From Aquitalea sp. (lineage in GTDB: Bacteria; Pseudomonadota; Gammaproteobacteria; Burkholderiales; Chromobacteriaceae): a DNA stretch of 5,377 bases. The notes beneath the pieces were generated by a model. It was not told the DNA's origin. It ran no database searches and saw only the letters and a list, made by a program, of their open reading frames with translations. Location of the stretch: assembly GCA_019232735.1 (NCBI GenBank), contig JAFANL010000293.1:1-5377 (forward strand), written 5' to 3'. Numbering within the stretch: position 1 is the stretch's first letter; the number at the start of each line of letters is the position of its first letter. The position numbers and the translations under genes were made by a program. Positions 1-5,377 of the stretch are shown piece by piece.

Positions 1-510
1 CAGCAACTGCAGTGGGATGCGGATCAGATCGTGGTCAATGTCCAGGGTGACGAGCCGCTGATTGACCCCGCCCTGATCGACCAGCTGGCGGCGCTGATGG
101 CAGAAACCGCAGTGCCGATGGCCACGGTGGCGCATCCCTTTCATGCAGCACAAGACATGTTCAATCCCAATGTGGTCAAGGTTGTGCTGGACCACGCTGG
201 GCGGGCCCTGTATTTCAGCCGGGCCCCCATCCCCTATGCCCGCGATGCGTTTGCACACGATACAAGCGTATTGCCCGCAGACTTACCCGTCTTGCGGCAC
301 ATCGGCATGTATGCCTACCAGGCAGGTTTTTTGCAGACCTACAGCTCATTGAGCCCGGCCCCGCTGGAGCAGTTCGAAGCACTGGAACAGCTGCGCGTGC
401 TGTGGCACGGTTACCCCATCATGGTAGCCACCGTGAGCGAAGCCCCCGCGGCTGGCGTGGATACGCCGGCGGATCTGGAGCGGGTGCGTGCCGTACTGGC
501 CGGGCGCTGA
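1..510 (+). CDS. kdsB: 3-deoxy-manno-octulosonate cytidylyltransferase (CMP-Kdo synthetase), 5'-truncated
   Basis: KdsB transfers CMP from CTP to Kdo in the cytoplasm, giving the CMP-Kdo used to build the lipopolysaccharide inner core. The reading frame is open from base 1, so the window edge removes the start; 169 residues remain of a protein that is normally about 250, so roughly 80 N-terminal residues (with the nucleotide-binding N-terminus) are missing. The GTG at 31 lies inside the conserved VVNVQGDEP strand and is not a real start. Family motifs visible, numbered from the first codon shown: QGDEP (15-19, Asp17 being the family's metal-binding Asp), FNPN (54-57), FSRAPIPY (72-79), RHIGMYAY (99-106), LEQLRVLWHG (128-137) and GVDTPADLERVR (152-163, with the second metal-binding Asp at 154). 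These line up closely with E. coli KdsB as remembered. adk follows 79 bases downstream in the same direction, an arrangement common in betaproteobacteria. No defect is seen in the visible part. Confidence 0.96.
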   Translation, partial: QQLQWDADQIVVNVQGDEPLIDPALIDQLAALMAETAVPMATVAHPFHAAQDMFNPNVVKVVLDHAGRALYFSRAPIPYARDAFAHDTSVLPADLPVLRHIGMYAYQAGFLQTYSSLSPAPLEQFEALEQLRVLWHGYPIMVATVSEAPAAGVDTPADLERVRAVLAGR

Positions 511-580
511 GCGTCGGGCAAGGCCGCAGAACAAGACGGCCGATGAATAGCAATCACAATAAACGACATACAAACTGACG

Positions 581-584
581 GGAG
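581..584 (+). promoter_or_regulatory. Ribosome binding site of adk
   Basis: GGAG lies five bases before the ATG at 590, within the context ACGGGAGTAATT. The good Shine-Dalgarno match and spacing fix the adk start, which also gives the canonical MRLILLGAPG N-terminus. I saw no convincing sigma-70 promoter in the 79 bases between kdsB and adk, so adk may be read through from kdsB. Confidence 0.75.
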
Positions 585-589
585 TAATT

Positions 590-1246
590 ATGCGATTGAT
601 TCTGTTGGGCGCTCCGGGCGCTGGCAAGGGTACTCAGGCCAACTATATCCGTGAACAGTTCGGCATTCCGCAAATTTCCACTGGCGACATGCTGCGTGCC
701 GCCGTCAAGGCCGGCACCGCGCTGGGCCTGGAAGCCAAGGCCATCATGGACGCCGGCGGCCTGGTGCGTGACGACATCATCATCGGTCTGGTGAAAGAGC
801 GCATTGCCCAGGACGACTGTGCCAAGGGCTTCCTGTTCGATGGCTTCCCGCGCACCATTCCGCAAGCCGAAGCCATGATCGCTGCCGGCGTGGATATCGA
901 CTACGTGGTGGAAATCGATGTGCCGGATGCGGCCATCGTGGAACGCATGGCAGGCCGCCGCGTGCATGTGGCTTCCGGCCGTACCTACCACATCACCTTC
1001 AACCCGCCGAAAGTGGCAGGCAAGGATGACGAGACCGGCGAAGAGCTGATCCAGCGTGATGATGACCACGAAGAAACCGTGAAAAAGCGTCTGGCCGTGT
1101 ATCACGAGCAAACCGAAGTACTGGTTGGCTTCTATGGCCAGCGCGCTGCCAGCGGCGATGCCAAGGCACCCAAGTATGTGAAGATCGACGGCACCCAGGC
1201 GGTAGACGTGGTGCGCGGCAATGTCTTGAAGGCATTGGGCGCTTAA
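590..1246 (+). CDS. adk: Adenylate kinase
   Basis: Cytoplasmic monomeric enzyme catalysing ATP + AMP = 2 ADP, essential for adenine nucleotide balance. The 218 residues match the usual long bacterial form (about 214-218). The P-loop GAPGAGKGT spans 7-15 with Lys13. The AMP-binding region has STGDMLR (30-36, Arg36) and GFPRT (85-89, Arg88). Catalytic arginines stand at 123, 156 and 167, the same numbering as E. coli Adk. The LID (about 122-159) has no zinc-binding cysteines; instead it carries His126, Ser129, Asp146 and Thr149, the hydrogen-bond network typical of Gram-negative LIDs. The start is set by the GGAG site upstream. The gene follows kdsB after 79 bases and ends just before a strong intrinsic terminator, so it is the last gene of its transcription unit. 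Codon use and length are ordinary, and nothing looks broken. Confidence 0.99.
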   Translation: MRLILLGAPGAGKGTQANYIREQFGIPQISTGDMLRAAVKAGTALGLEAKAIMDAGGLVRDDIIIGLVKERIAQDDCAKGFLFDGFPRTIPQAEAMIAAGVDIDYVVEIDVPDAAIVERMAGRRVHVASGRTYHITFNPPKVAGKDDETGEELIQRDDDHEETVKKRLAVYHEQTEVLVGFYGQRAASGDAKAPKYVKIDGTQAVDVVRGNVLKALGA

Positions 1247-1273
1247 GCGACAGATTTTATTGTCGATGTGACC

Positions 1274-1300
1274 AAGCGGGCTGCGGCCCGCTTTGTTTTT
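1274..1300 (+). terminator. Rho-independent terminator after adk
   Basis: A perfect 8-bp stem, AAGCGGGC (1274-1281) paired with GCCCGCTT (1286-1293), closes a four-base loop TGCG and is followed by TGTTTTT (1294-1300). It starts 27 bases after the adk stop codon. This is a textbook intrinsic terminator and separates the kdsB-adk transcription unit from the membrane protein gene downstream. Confidence 0.93.
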
Positions 1301-1359
1301 GTATACAGTTGATGTTTGTAGCTTGTTTTGACAGGATTTGCCGCTATCTTGATGACTGG

Positions 1360-1389
1360 TGCTGGAAAACGCGCGTTTCATTTCCAGCA
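1360..1389 (+). repeat. Nested inverted repeat in the gap upstream of the TrhA-like gene
   Basis: TGCTGGAAA (1360-1368) and TTTCCAGCA (1381-1389) are perfect 9-base inverted arms. Between and partly overlapping them is a perfect 12-base palindrome, AAACGCGCGTTT (1367-1378). As RNA this could fold into either a 9-bp hairpin with a 12-base loop or a competing short hairpin on the palindrome; as DNA the palindrome could be an operator. No T run follows, so it is not an intrinsic terminator. It lies in non-coding sequence. The arms are seen directly; any role is inference. Confidence 0.6.
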
Positions 1390-1397
1390 TGGTGAGA

Positions 1398-1437
1398 TGC
1401 CGACCTTGATGTGCGCGCAAGCGCTGTGCGGTCGGCA
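1398..1437 (+). repeat. Second inverted repeat with inner GNRA-capped hairpin, upstream of the TrhA-like gene
   Basis: TGCCGACC (1398-1405) pairs perfectly with GGTCGGCA (1430-1437). Within the 24-base interior, GCGC (1413-1416) pairs with GCGC (1421-1424) around GCAA (1417-1420), a GNRA tetraloop closed by a C-G pair. The element ends 15 bases before the Shine-Dalgarno core of the next gene, so it could sit in that gene's 5' leader. There is no T run after it. It matches no riboswitch class I can name from sequence alone. The pairing is directly visible; a regulatory role is inference. Confidence 0.55.
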
Positions 1438-1452
1438 GAATCAGGATGCAAA

Positions 1453-1458
1453 GAGGTG
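1453..1458 (+). promoter_or_regulatory. Ribosome binding site deciding the start of the TrhA-like gene
   Basis: GAGGTG (1453-1458), in the context AAGAGGTGTT, precedes the ATG at 1461 with slightly short spacing. The alternative in-frame ATG at 1446 lies upstream of this site and has only AGG directly touching it. The site therefore favours 1461, which also gives the MYHGERFN N-terminus typical of this family. Confidence 0.7.
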
Positions 1459-1460
1459 TT

Positions 1461-2078
1461 ATGTATCACGGAGAACGCTTCAACGGGATTTCCCACCTGG
1501 TGGGAACCGTGCTGGCCATTACCGGCCTGGTCAGCCTGGTGTATGTGGCAGCCGAGCAGGGCGATCCCTGGAAGATCGTCAGCTTCAGCCTGTATGGCTC
1601 CACGCTGGTCTTGCTCTATCTGGTGTCCACGCTGTACCACAGCGCCAGGGGGAGGGCCAAGGCCATTTTGCAGAAATGCGATCACTCGGCCATCTATCTG
1701 CTGATCGCCGGCAGCTATACCCCTTACTGCCTGGTTACCCTGCGCGGTGCCTGGGGCTGGACGCTGTTCGGCCTGAGCTGGGGGCTGGCCATTTTCGGCA
1801 TCATCCAGGAACTGACCCTGGGACGGCGCACCAGACTGCTATCGATGATTCTGTATGTGGTGATGGGCTGGCTGGTGGTGATTGCCATGGAGCCGCTGAT
1901 TGCCGCCATGTCCTGGGGCGGGCTGTTCTGGCTGGCGCTGGGAGGGCTGGTTTACAGCATCGGTATCTACTGGTTTATCAATGACGAGAAAATCCGTCAC
2001 GGACATGGCATCTGGCATCTGTTTGTACTGGGTGGCAGCATCTGCCAGTTTGTCAGCGTGATGTTCTACGTGGCCTGA
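1461..2078 (+). CDS. trhA: Hemolysin III / TrhA (PAQR) family membrane protein
   Basis: This 205-residue inner-membrane protein has about seven hydrophobic helices, roughly at 10-30, 40-59, 77-94, 99-117, 126-144, 149-171 and 184-204. The family (E. coli YqfA/TrhA, Bacillus hemolysin III, distant kin of adiponectin receptors) has a buried metal site. Residues matching the family are STLYH (56-60), the DHSAIYLLIAGSYTP block (74-88) and HGIWH (182-186). By comparison with adiponectin receptors, the likely zinc site is His60, His182 and His186, with Asp74 nearby. The biochemical role is poorly settled; TrhA has been linked to membrane energetics and lipid homeostasis, and the hemolysin name comes from heterologous assays. 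The start at 1461 is preferred over 1446 because GAGGTG sits between them. At residue 196 there is Gln where family members usually have His. The gene is monocistronic: adk's terminator lies before it and a bidirectional terminator after it. The symbol follows family assignment only. Confidence 0.88.
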   Translation: MYHGERFNGISHLVGTVLAITGLVSLVYVAAEQGDPWKIVSFSLYGSTLVLLYLVSTLYHSARGRAKAILQKCDHSAIYLLIAGSYTPYCLVTLRGAWGWTLFGLSWGLAIFGIIQELTLGRRTRLLSMILYVVMGWLVVIAMEPLIAAMSWGGLFWLALGGLVYSIGIYWFINDEKIRHGHGIWHLFVLGGSICQFVSVMFYVA

Positions 2079-2096
2079 GGCCGGTGACCAGAATGC

Positions 2097-2137
2097 AAAA
2101 AGCCGCCACGGCACAGGCCGTCGGCGGCTTTGTTGTT
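2097..2137. terminator. Bidirectional terminator between convergent genes
   Basis: AAAGCCGCC (2099-2107) pairs with GGCGGCTTT (2123-2131). Past a single bulged C at 2122, ACGGC (2108-2112) continues the stem with GCCGT (2117-2121), closing an ACAG loop. On the plus strand the stem runs into TTTGTTGTT; on the minus strand the A run at 2097-2101 gives TTTTTGC. It begins about 20 bases after the TrhA-like stop and 15 bases beyond the response-regulator stop on the other strand, so it can end both transcription units. Confidence 0.88.
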
Positions 2138-2146
2138 GCTGCCGGT

Positions 2147-3733
2147 CTATAAGGCGAAGGGCAAGCGGTTTTCTTCCACTAGTGTGCAAAGCGCAGTGAC
2201 CACCACCGGATCAAACTGGCTGCCAGAGCGACTACGGATGTAGTCCAGCGTTTCAGACAATTCCCACGGCTCTTTGTAGGGGCGCTTGTTCAGCAGGGCA
2301 TCAAAGACATCAACCACGGCCACGATGCGGGCGGACAAGGGGATTTGCTGCCCGCTCAGCTGCTGCGGATAGCCATTGCCGTCAAAATATTCGTGGTGAT
2401 TCCCCGCAATCTCCGAACCCAGCGACAGATAGCTTTGCCCCTCCACCATCTGGGCGGATTTGGCCAGGATGTGGGCGCCGATACTGGCATGCTGCTCCAT
2501 GATGCGGCGCTCTTCCGGGTCGAGCTTGCCGGGCTTGAACAGGATATGGTCTGGCGTGCCCACCTTGCCGACATCGTGCAGGATGCTGGCCATGCCGACC
2601 ATGTCCATGAACTCCGCCGTCATCTGTTCCTGATAATGCCCATCCTGGCGGATTTGGCCGGCAATGGCATCGGTCAGCTTTTGTACCCGCTGCACATGGG
2701 CGCCAGTGTCGGTATCGCGATATTCGGCCAGGGCGGCCAAGGCGACGACAGTGGCTTCCTGCGAGTGACGCAGCTGATTGTACAGATAGAGATTGTCGTA
2801 GGCGGAGGAGATGCGCTGGCAGAAGACTTCCAGCAATTTGCGTTCTACTTCATCCAGCGGCCAGGGTGGGGTGAAGTGGACGGCAAATTCGCGCCCGTTC
2901 TGGGCGGTGATGCAGAGTACGTCGTAGGGGTGCTGATAGATATTGCGCTTTTCCAGCAGCGCCTGACGGATGGCCTTGGCCAGTTCCGGATAGTCATCCA
3001 GGCTGCCGCTTTCCAGCAGGCCCTCGTAGGCCCCGGCTGCGGCCAGAATTTCCAGTTGCGGGCGGCCCGTCATGTCGGGCTGGTTTTCCACGCACAGAAT
3101 GCCATCGGTGCCGACGTCCAGCAGGGCACTGATCTGCTTGAGCACGCCTGAAGCAAACTCCTTCAGCGAGAACATCTGGTAGAGATCGGCGGCACCTTCG
3201 AGAATCTTGGCCAGTCCCTGACGGTTTTTTTCGATGGTGATCAGATTCTCATAGGCGCGCAAGGAGGCAATGATGGTGGTGAACAGCTTTTGTACCGTCA
3301 GCTCGGTTTTGGTTTTGTAGTCGTTGATATCGTAATTGAGAATGACCTCTTGCTCCGGCGCCTGGCCAGGCTGACCGGTACGCAAGACGATGCGGGTGGT
3401 ACTGATCTGCAGTTCTTCCCGGATGCGACGCACTAGCAGCAAGCCGGCATCATCAGTCTCCATGACCACATCCAGCAGCACCAGCGCCACATCTTTTTGC
3501 TGCTGCAGCAGTTGTAAGGCTTCGGCGGCTGAATGGGCATTCAACAGTTCAAGTCCGCGATCCTTGTAGCGGATATTGCGGATGGCCAGGGCCGTGGCGC
3601 TGTGCACATCAGGCTCGTCATCGACAATCAGGACCTTCCAGGGCTGCTTGCGATGGGGGTGCAGCGCAGTCTGTTCTGCCGGGTCATCCTCCAGCAGCCA
3701 GTTGTCGTCGTCCTGAAGGTGGCGCGGGGTCAT
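2147..3733 (-). CDS. Response regulator with REC, DUF3369-like and HD-GYP domains (probable cyclic-di-GMP phosphodiesterase)
   Basis: Cytoplasmic output protein of a two-component pair, 528 residues. After a 30-residue polar, acidic leader comes a receiver domain (about 33-150): acidic pair Asp38/Asp39, phospho-acceptor Asp88 in VLLDVVM, Thr119 and Lys140 in DINDYKTK. A middle region (about 155-320) resembles DUF3369, a GAF-like domain of unknown function often found after such receivers. The C-terminal HD-GYP domain (about 325-520) has His346, HDVGK (386-390), HASIGAHIL (415-423), HHE (446-448), DGNGYP (451-456) and DVFDAL (475-480). The metal-binding and GYP signatures look complete, so hydrolysis of cyclic-di-GMP to GMP or pGpG is expected. 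At the position four residues before His346 there is Asp342, where several characterised enzymes have Glu. The ATG overlaps the kinase stop as ATGA and has its own AGGGAGA site, so the two proteins should be made together. RpfG is a functional relative but lacks the middle domain. Confidence 0.93.
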   Translation of the reverse strand: MTPRHLQDDDNWLLEDDPAEQTALHPHRKQPWKVLIVDDEPDVHSATALAIRNIRYKDRGLELLNAHSAAEALQLLQQQKDVALVLLDVVMETDDAGLLLVRRIREELQISTTRIVLRTGQPGQAPEQEVILNYDINDYKTKTELTVQKLFTTIIASLRAYENLITIEKNRQGLAKILEGAADLYQMFSLKEFASGVLKQISALLDVGTDGILCVENQPDMTGRPQLEILAAAGAYEGLLESGSLDDYPELAKAIRQALLEKRNIYQHPYDVLCITAQNGREFAVHFTPPWPLDEVERKLLEVFCQRISSAYDNLYLYNQLRHSQEATVVALAALAEYRDTDTGAHVQRVQKLTDAIAGQIRQDGHYQEQMTAEFMDMVGMASILHDVGKVGTPDHILFKPGKLDPEERRIMEQHASIGAHILAKSAQMVEGQSYLSLGSEIAGNHHEYFDGNGYPQQLSGQQIPLSARIVAVVDVFDALLNKRPYKEPWELSETLDYIRSRSGSQFDPVVVTALCTLVEENRLPFAL

Positions 3734-5289
3734 GAGCTGCTCTCCCTGGTTGGCGGTTCGGCTGCAATGCAGGGCATGGTGATGATGAAGGTGCTGCCCT
3801 GTCCTAGCGTGCTGTGGACTTCGATGTTTCCCCCCAGTCGCTGACGCACGATGTTGTAGACGATGTGCAGGCCAAGGCCGCTACCGCCACTGCCGCGACG
3901 CGTGGTGAAGAAGGGGTCGAAGATGCGGCTCAGGTGTTCGGCTGGAATGCCCTTGCCATTGTCCTTGATGCTCAGGCGCACATCGCTGCTGCCGCTACGC
4001 TCGGCCAGGATGCTGATGGTGCCGCCTGGCTTCTCGTCAAAACCATGGACCACGGCATTGACCAGCAGATTGGTGACGACCTGCGAGATGGCGCCCGGAT
4101 AGCTGTCCAGCAGCATATCGTCCTCGCACTCGATATGGATGCTGGTCTGGGAGCGTTTGAAGCGCGGTTTCAGGCTGGTGACGATTTCATTCAGATAGTC
4201 GTTCAACTGGAAATCACGGCGTTGTTCGCTGGTTTGGTCCACCGCCACTTGCTTGAAGCTATGAATCAGATTGGCGGCTTTTTCCGCATTGGACAGAATC
4301 AGCTCGCATGATTCCTTGGCGGTATCCAGATAAGCCTGGAAATCACTTTTCTTGACCCCACCATTGTCGAGCTTCTCATTGATGTGCAGGGTCGCGGTTG
4401 CCAGATGGGAGGCCGTGGTGAGTGTGATGCCCACCGGCGTATTGATTTCGTGGGCAACCCCGGCCACCAGCCCGCCCAGTGAGGCCAGCCTTTCGGTTTC
4501 CACCAGGGTCTGCTGGGTCTGAACCAGTTGCTGCAATGCCTGTTCGGCATTGTCCTTTTCCTGCCGCGCTTGCGATTCTGCTGCCGTGCGCATGGCCAGA
4601 TCGGCGGAAATACGGTCCACAATGCGGTTGAAGCTGCGGGTGACGGCACCGAACTCATCCTCGGTCTGCTCGGAAAGGGTCTGCTCGGACAGGCGTGAGG
4701 ATTTTGCGTCGGCATTGCTGGCGGCCTGGTTCAGTGCGTCTTGCAGGCGGGTCAGCGGATCAAACACAAAACGGTTCAGGTTGTAGGTCATCACAATGAA
4801 GATCAGGACATCCAGCACCACGATTTCCAGCAGGATTTCCAACAGGTGCACGAACTGGCGATGTTCCAGCTGGCTGCGTGACAGGTATACCGTGGCCTTG
4901 CCCAGGTTTTCCCGGTTCTGATACACAATGGGAATGCTGAGGACATCATCGCTGGCCGGCTGCTCACCCGGTGCCATATCGCGCAAGGTGCCGTGTTCAT
5001 TGCGGATACGACCGATATTCAGCCCGGCATCGCCGGTAATGCGAATGGCCACCACGCAAGTCCTGCCCAGCTCGGCATCCAGTGTCAGGCGGGTATAGGA
5101 GTCATCCATCTGCCAGACACCATGGGGCAGTGACAGTGACAGCCGGGCTTGCAAGGAGGCGCGCTGAGCCTGGTAGTCTTCTTCGTCCTGACTACGGTTT
5201 TGTTGGTAGGACAACAGACCGGTGATTGCCACAATCACGGTCACCCCAATCATCAACCAGACTCTGAGCTTGGATTTGATACTGTTCAT
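3730..5289 (-). CDS. Membrane-bound sensor histidine kinase
   Basis: Senses an unknown envelope signal and probably phosphorylates the regulator encoded next. It has 519 residues. Helix TM1 is at about 11-27, an extracytoplasmic domain at about 28-147, and TM2 at about 149-168. The sensor contains LSLPHGVWQMDD (52-63), like the LPxxxWxxD start of common periplasmic sensor domains. A HAMP-like linker (about 169-232) is followed by a Gln/Glu-rich coiled coil (about 233-266). The dimerisation/phospho-acceptor region has His280 in AHEINTP. The ATPase domain shows the N box (Asn407 and Asn411), G1 box DNGKGI (443-448), F box FDPFFTT (457-463) and G2 box GSGGSGLGL (466-474). The HEINTP-type His box and FTT suggest the HPK4/NtrB-like class. 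No receiver or PAS domain is attached. The linker carries a five-residue tandem repeat. ATG at 5289 is the first plausible start and immediately precedes the basic flank of TM1. It is the first gene of a two-gene operon; the signal cannot be inferred. Confidence 0.95.
   Translation of the reverse strand: MNSIKSKLRVWLMIGVTVIVAITGLLSYQQNRSQDEEDYQAQRASLQARLSLSLPHGVWQMDDSYTRLTLDAELGRTCVVAIRITGDAGLNIGRIRNEHGTLRDMAPGEQPASDDVLSIPIVYQNRENLGKATVYLSRSQLEHRQFVHLLEILLEIVVLDVLIFIVMTYNLNRFVFDPLTRLQDALNQAASNADAKSSRLSEQTLSEQTEDEFGAVTRSFNRIVDRISADLAMRTAAESQARQEKDNAEQALQQLVQTQQTLVETERLASLGGLVAGVAHEINTPVGITLTTASHLATATLHINEKLDNGGVKKSDFQAYLDTAKESCELILSNAEKAANLIHSFKQVAVDQTSEQRRDFQLNDYLNEIVTSLKPRFKRSQTSIHIECEDDMLLDSYPGAISQVVTNLLVNAVVHGFDEKPGGTISILAERSGSSDVRLSIKDNGKGIPAEHLSRIFDPFFTTRRGSGGSGLGLHIVYNIVRQRLGGNIEVHSTLGQGSTFIITMPCIAAEPPTRESSS
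3741..3747 (-). promoter_or_regulatory. Ribosome binding site of the HD-GYP regulator inside the kinase gene
   Basis: On the minus strand AGGGAGA lies seven bases before the regulator ATG and within the last codons of the kinase gene. Combined with the four-base ATGA stop/start overlap (3730-3733), it supports this start and points to coupled re-initiation by ribosomes finishing the kinase. Confidence 0.75.
4663..4689 (-). repeat. 15-base-period tandem duplication within the kinase linker
   Basis: The plus-strand 12-mer GGTCTGCTCGGA occurs at 4663-4674 and again at 4678-4689, a period of exactly five codons. In the kinase it encodes LSEQT twice in a row (residues 200-209), just before the DEFG motif of the HAMP-like linker. 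Because it is in frame, the protein is lengthened rather than broken. Confidence 0.8.
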
Positions 5290-5300
5290 TAATGTTATTG

Positions 5301-5305
5301 TCCTT
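5301..5305 (-). promoter_or_regulatory. Probable ribosome binding site of the kinase gene
   Basis: AAGGA on the minus strand lies 11 bases before the ATG at 5289, within AGAAGGACAATAAC. The spacing is longer than ideal, which may mean modest translation, but no better site is nearer. Confidence 0.5.
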
Positions 5306-5319
5306 CTGGCTCAGCTTGA

Positions 5320-5348
5320 ATCCTAGAAAGCCGGTACTGGAATTGCCA
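5320..5348 (-). promoter_or_regulatory. Weak candidate sigma-70 promoter for the kinase-regulator operon
   Basis: On the minus strand TGGCAA (5343-5348) and TAGGAT (5320-5325) are 17 bases apart, placing a start site about 20-25 bases before the kinase codon 1. The -35 matches only three of six consensus bases and the -10 four of six, so this is a guess from spacing and position. The window ends soon after, so a promoter further upstream is equally possible. Confidence 0.22.
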
Positions 5349-5355
5349 CTACTGA

Positions 5356-5366
5356 ATGCTAAGCAT
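5356..5366. repeat. 11-base palindrome upstream of the kinase operon
   Basis: ATGCT-A-AGCAT is a perfect palindrome with one central base, lying just upstream of the candidate -35. It could be an operator half-pair, part of a terminator of a gene beyond the window, or chance. No T run adjoins it on either strand. Confidence 0.25.
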
Positions 5367-5377
5367 GTTGGCATCTG

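Noticed and set aside
522..541. Inverted repeat GGCCG/CGGCC after kdsB as a terminator
   Set aside because: The stem is only 5 bp with a 10-base loop and no T run follows, so it does not support termination between kdsB and adk.
1328..1356. TTGACA at 1328-1333 as a complete promoter for the TrhA-like gene
   Set aside because: The -35 is perfect, but the hexamers 16-18 bases downstream (TGATGA, GATGAC, ATGACT) are poor -10 matches, and the better TATCTT at 1345-1350 is only 11 bases away.
554..1420. A 288-codon open frame on the minus strand across adk
   Set aside because: It is antisense to the fully conserved adk, crosses the adk terminator, and its His-rich translation looks like a mirror of adk codons rather than a protein.
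1328..1984. A 218-codon plus-strand frame overlapping the TrhA-like gene
   Set aside because: It begins at a TTG within the non-coding leader and reads the membrane-protein gene out of frame; only the frame starting at 1461 gives the family motifs and hydrophobic helices.
2345..3151. A 268-codon open frame on the plus strand, antisense to the HD-GYP regulator
   Set aside because: It overlaps a gene with unmistakable REC and HD-GYP motifs on the other strand, has no recognisable domain, and is explained by the high GC codon pattern of the real gene.
5192..5374. A 60-codon minus-strand frame over the kinase start
   Set aside because: It is a frame-shifted reading of the kinase N-terminus and upstream region, with no ribosome binding site or recognisable feature.

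Overview
This window looks like an ordinary chromosomal segment of a Gram-negative betaproteobacterium, most likely from the Neisseriales/Chromobacteriaceae group (Chromobacterium, Aquitalea or Vogesella-like). That placement is inferred from the moderately high GC content, the kdsB-adk adjacency, and the resemblance of the adenylate kinase and the small membrane protein to remembered family members. No search was run. I see no rRNA, tRNA, CRISPR array, insertion sequence, integrase or prophage gene.

Layout. Positions 1-510 hold the 3' two-thirds of kdsB (CMP-Kdo synthetase, lipopolysaccharide synthesis), cut by the window edge. Then comes a complete adk (590-1246) with its own ribosome binding site and a strong intrinsic terminator at 1274-1300. 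The next 160 bases (1301-1460) contain no gene but two good nested inverted repeats, possibly a structured 5' leader. They precede a 205-residue seven-helix membrane protein of the hemolysin III/TrhA (PAQR) family at 1461-2078. A hairpin flanked by A and T runs at 2097-2137 is a shared bidirectional terminator between this gene and the convergent pair that follows.

The right half (2147-5289, minus strand) is a two-gene two-component operon. Reading leftwards, it has a membrane-bound hybrid-free sensor histidine kinase (5289 to 3730) and then a response regulator with REC, DUF3369-like and HD-GYP domains (3733 to 2147). The kinase stop and regulator start overlap as ATGA, which implies translational coupling and a cognate pair. 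The likely logic is that an envelope signal drives kinase autophosphorylation at His280 and phosphotransfer to Asp88 of the regulator. This would change cyclic-di-GMP hydrolysis by the HD-GYP domain. The ligand and physiological output cannot be read from the sequence.

I found no clearly novel system. The points most worth a second look are the structured region before trhA, the kinase/DUF3369/HD-GYP signalling pair, a five-codon tandem duplication in the kinase HAMP-like linker, and residue substitutions in the HD-GYP and TrhA-like proteins.
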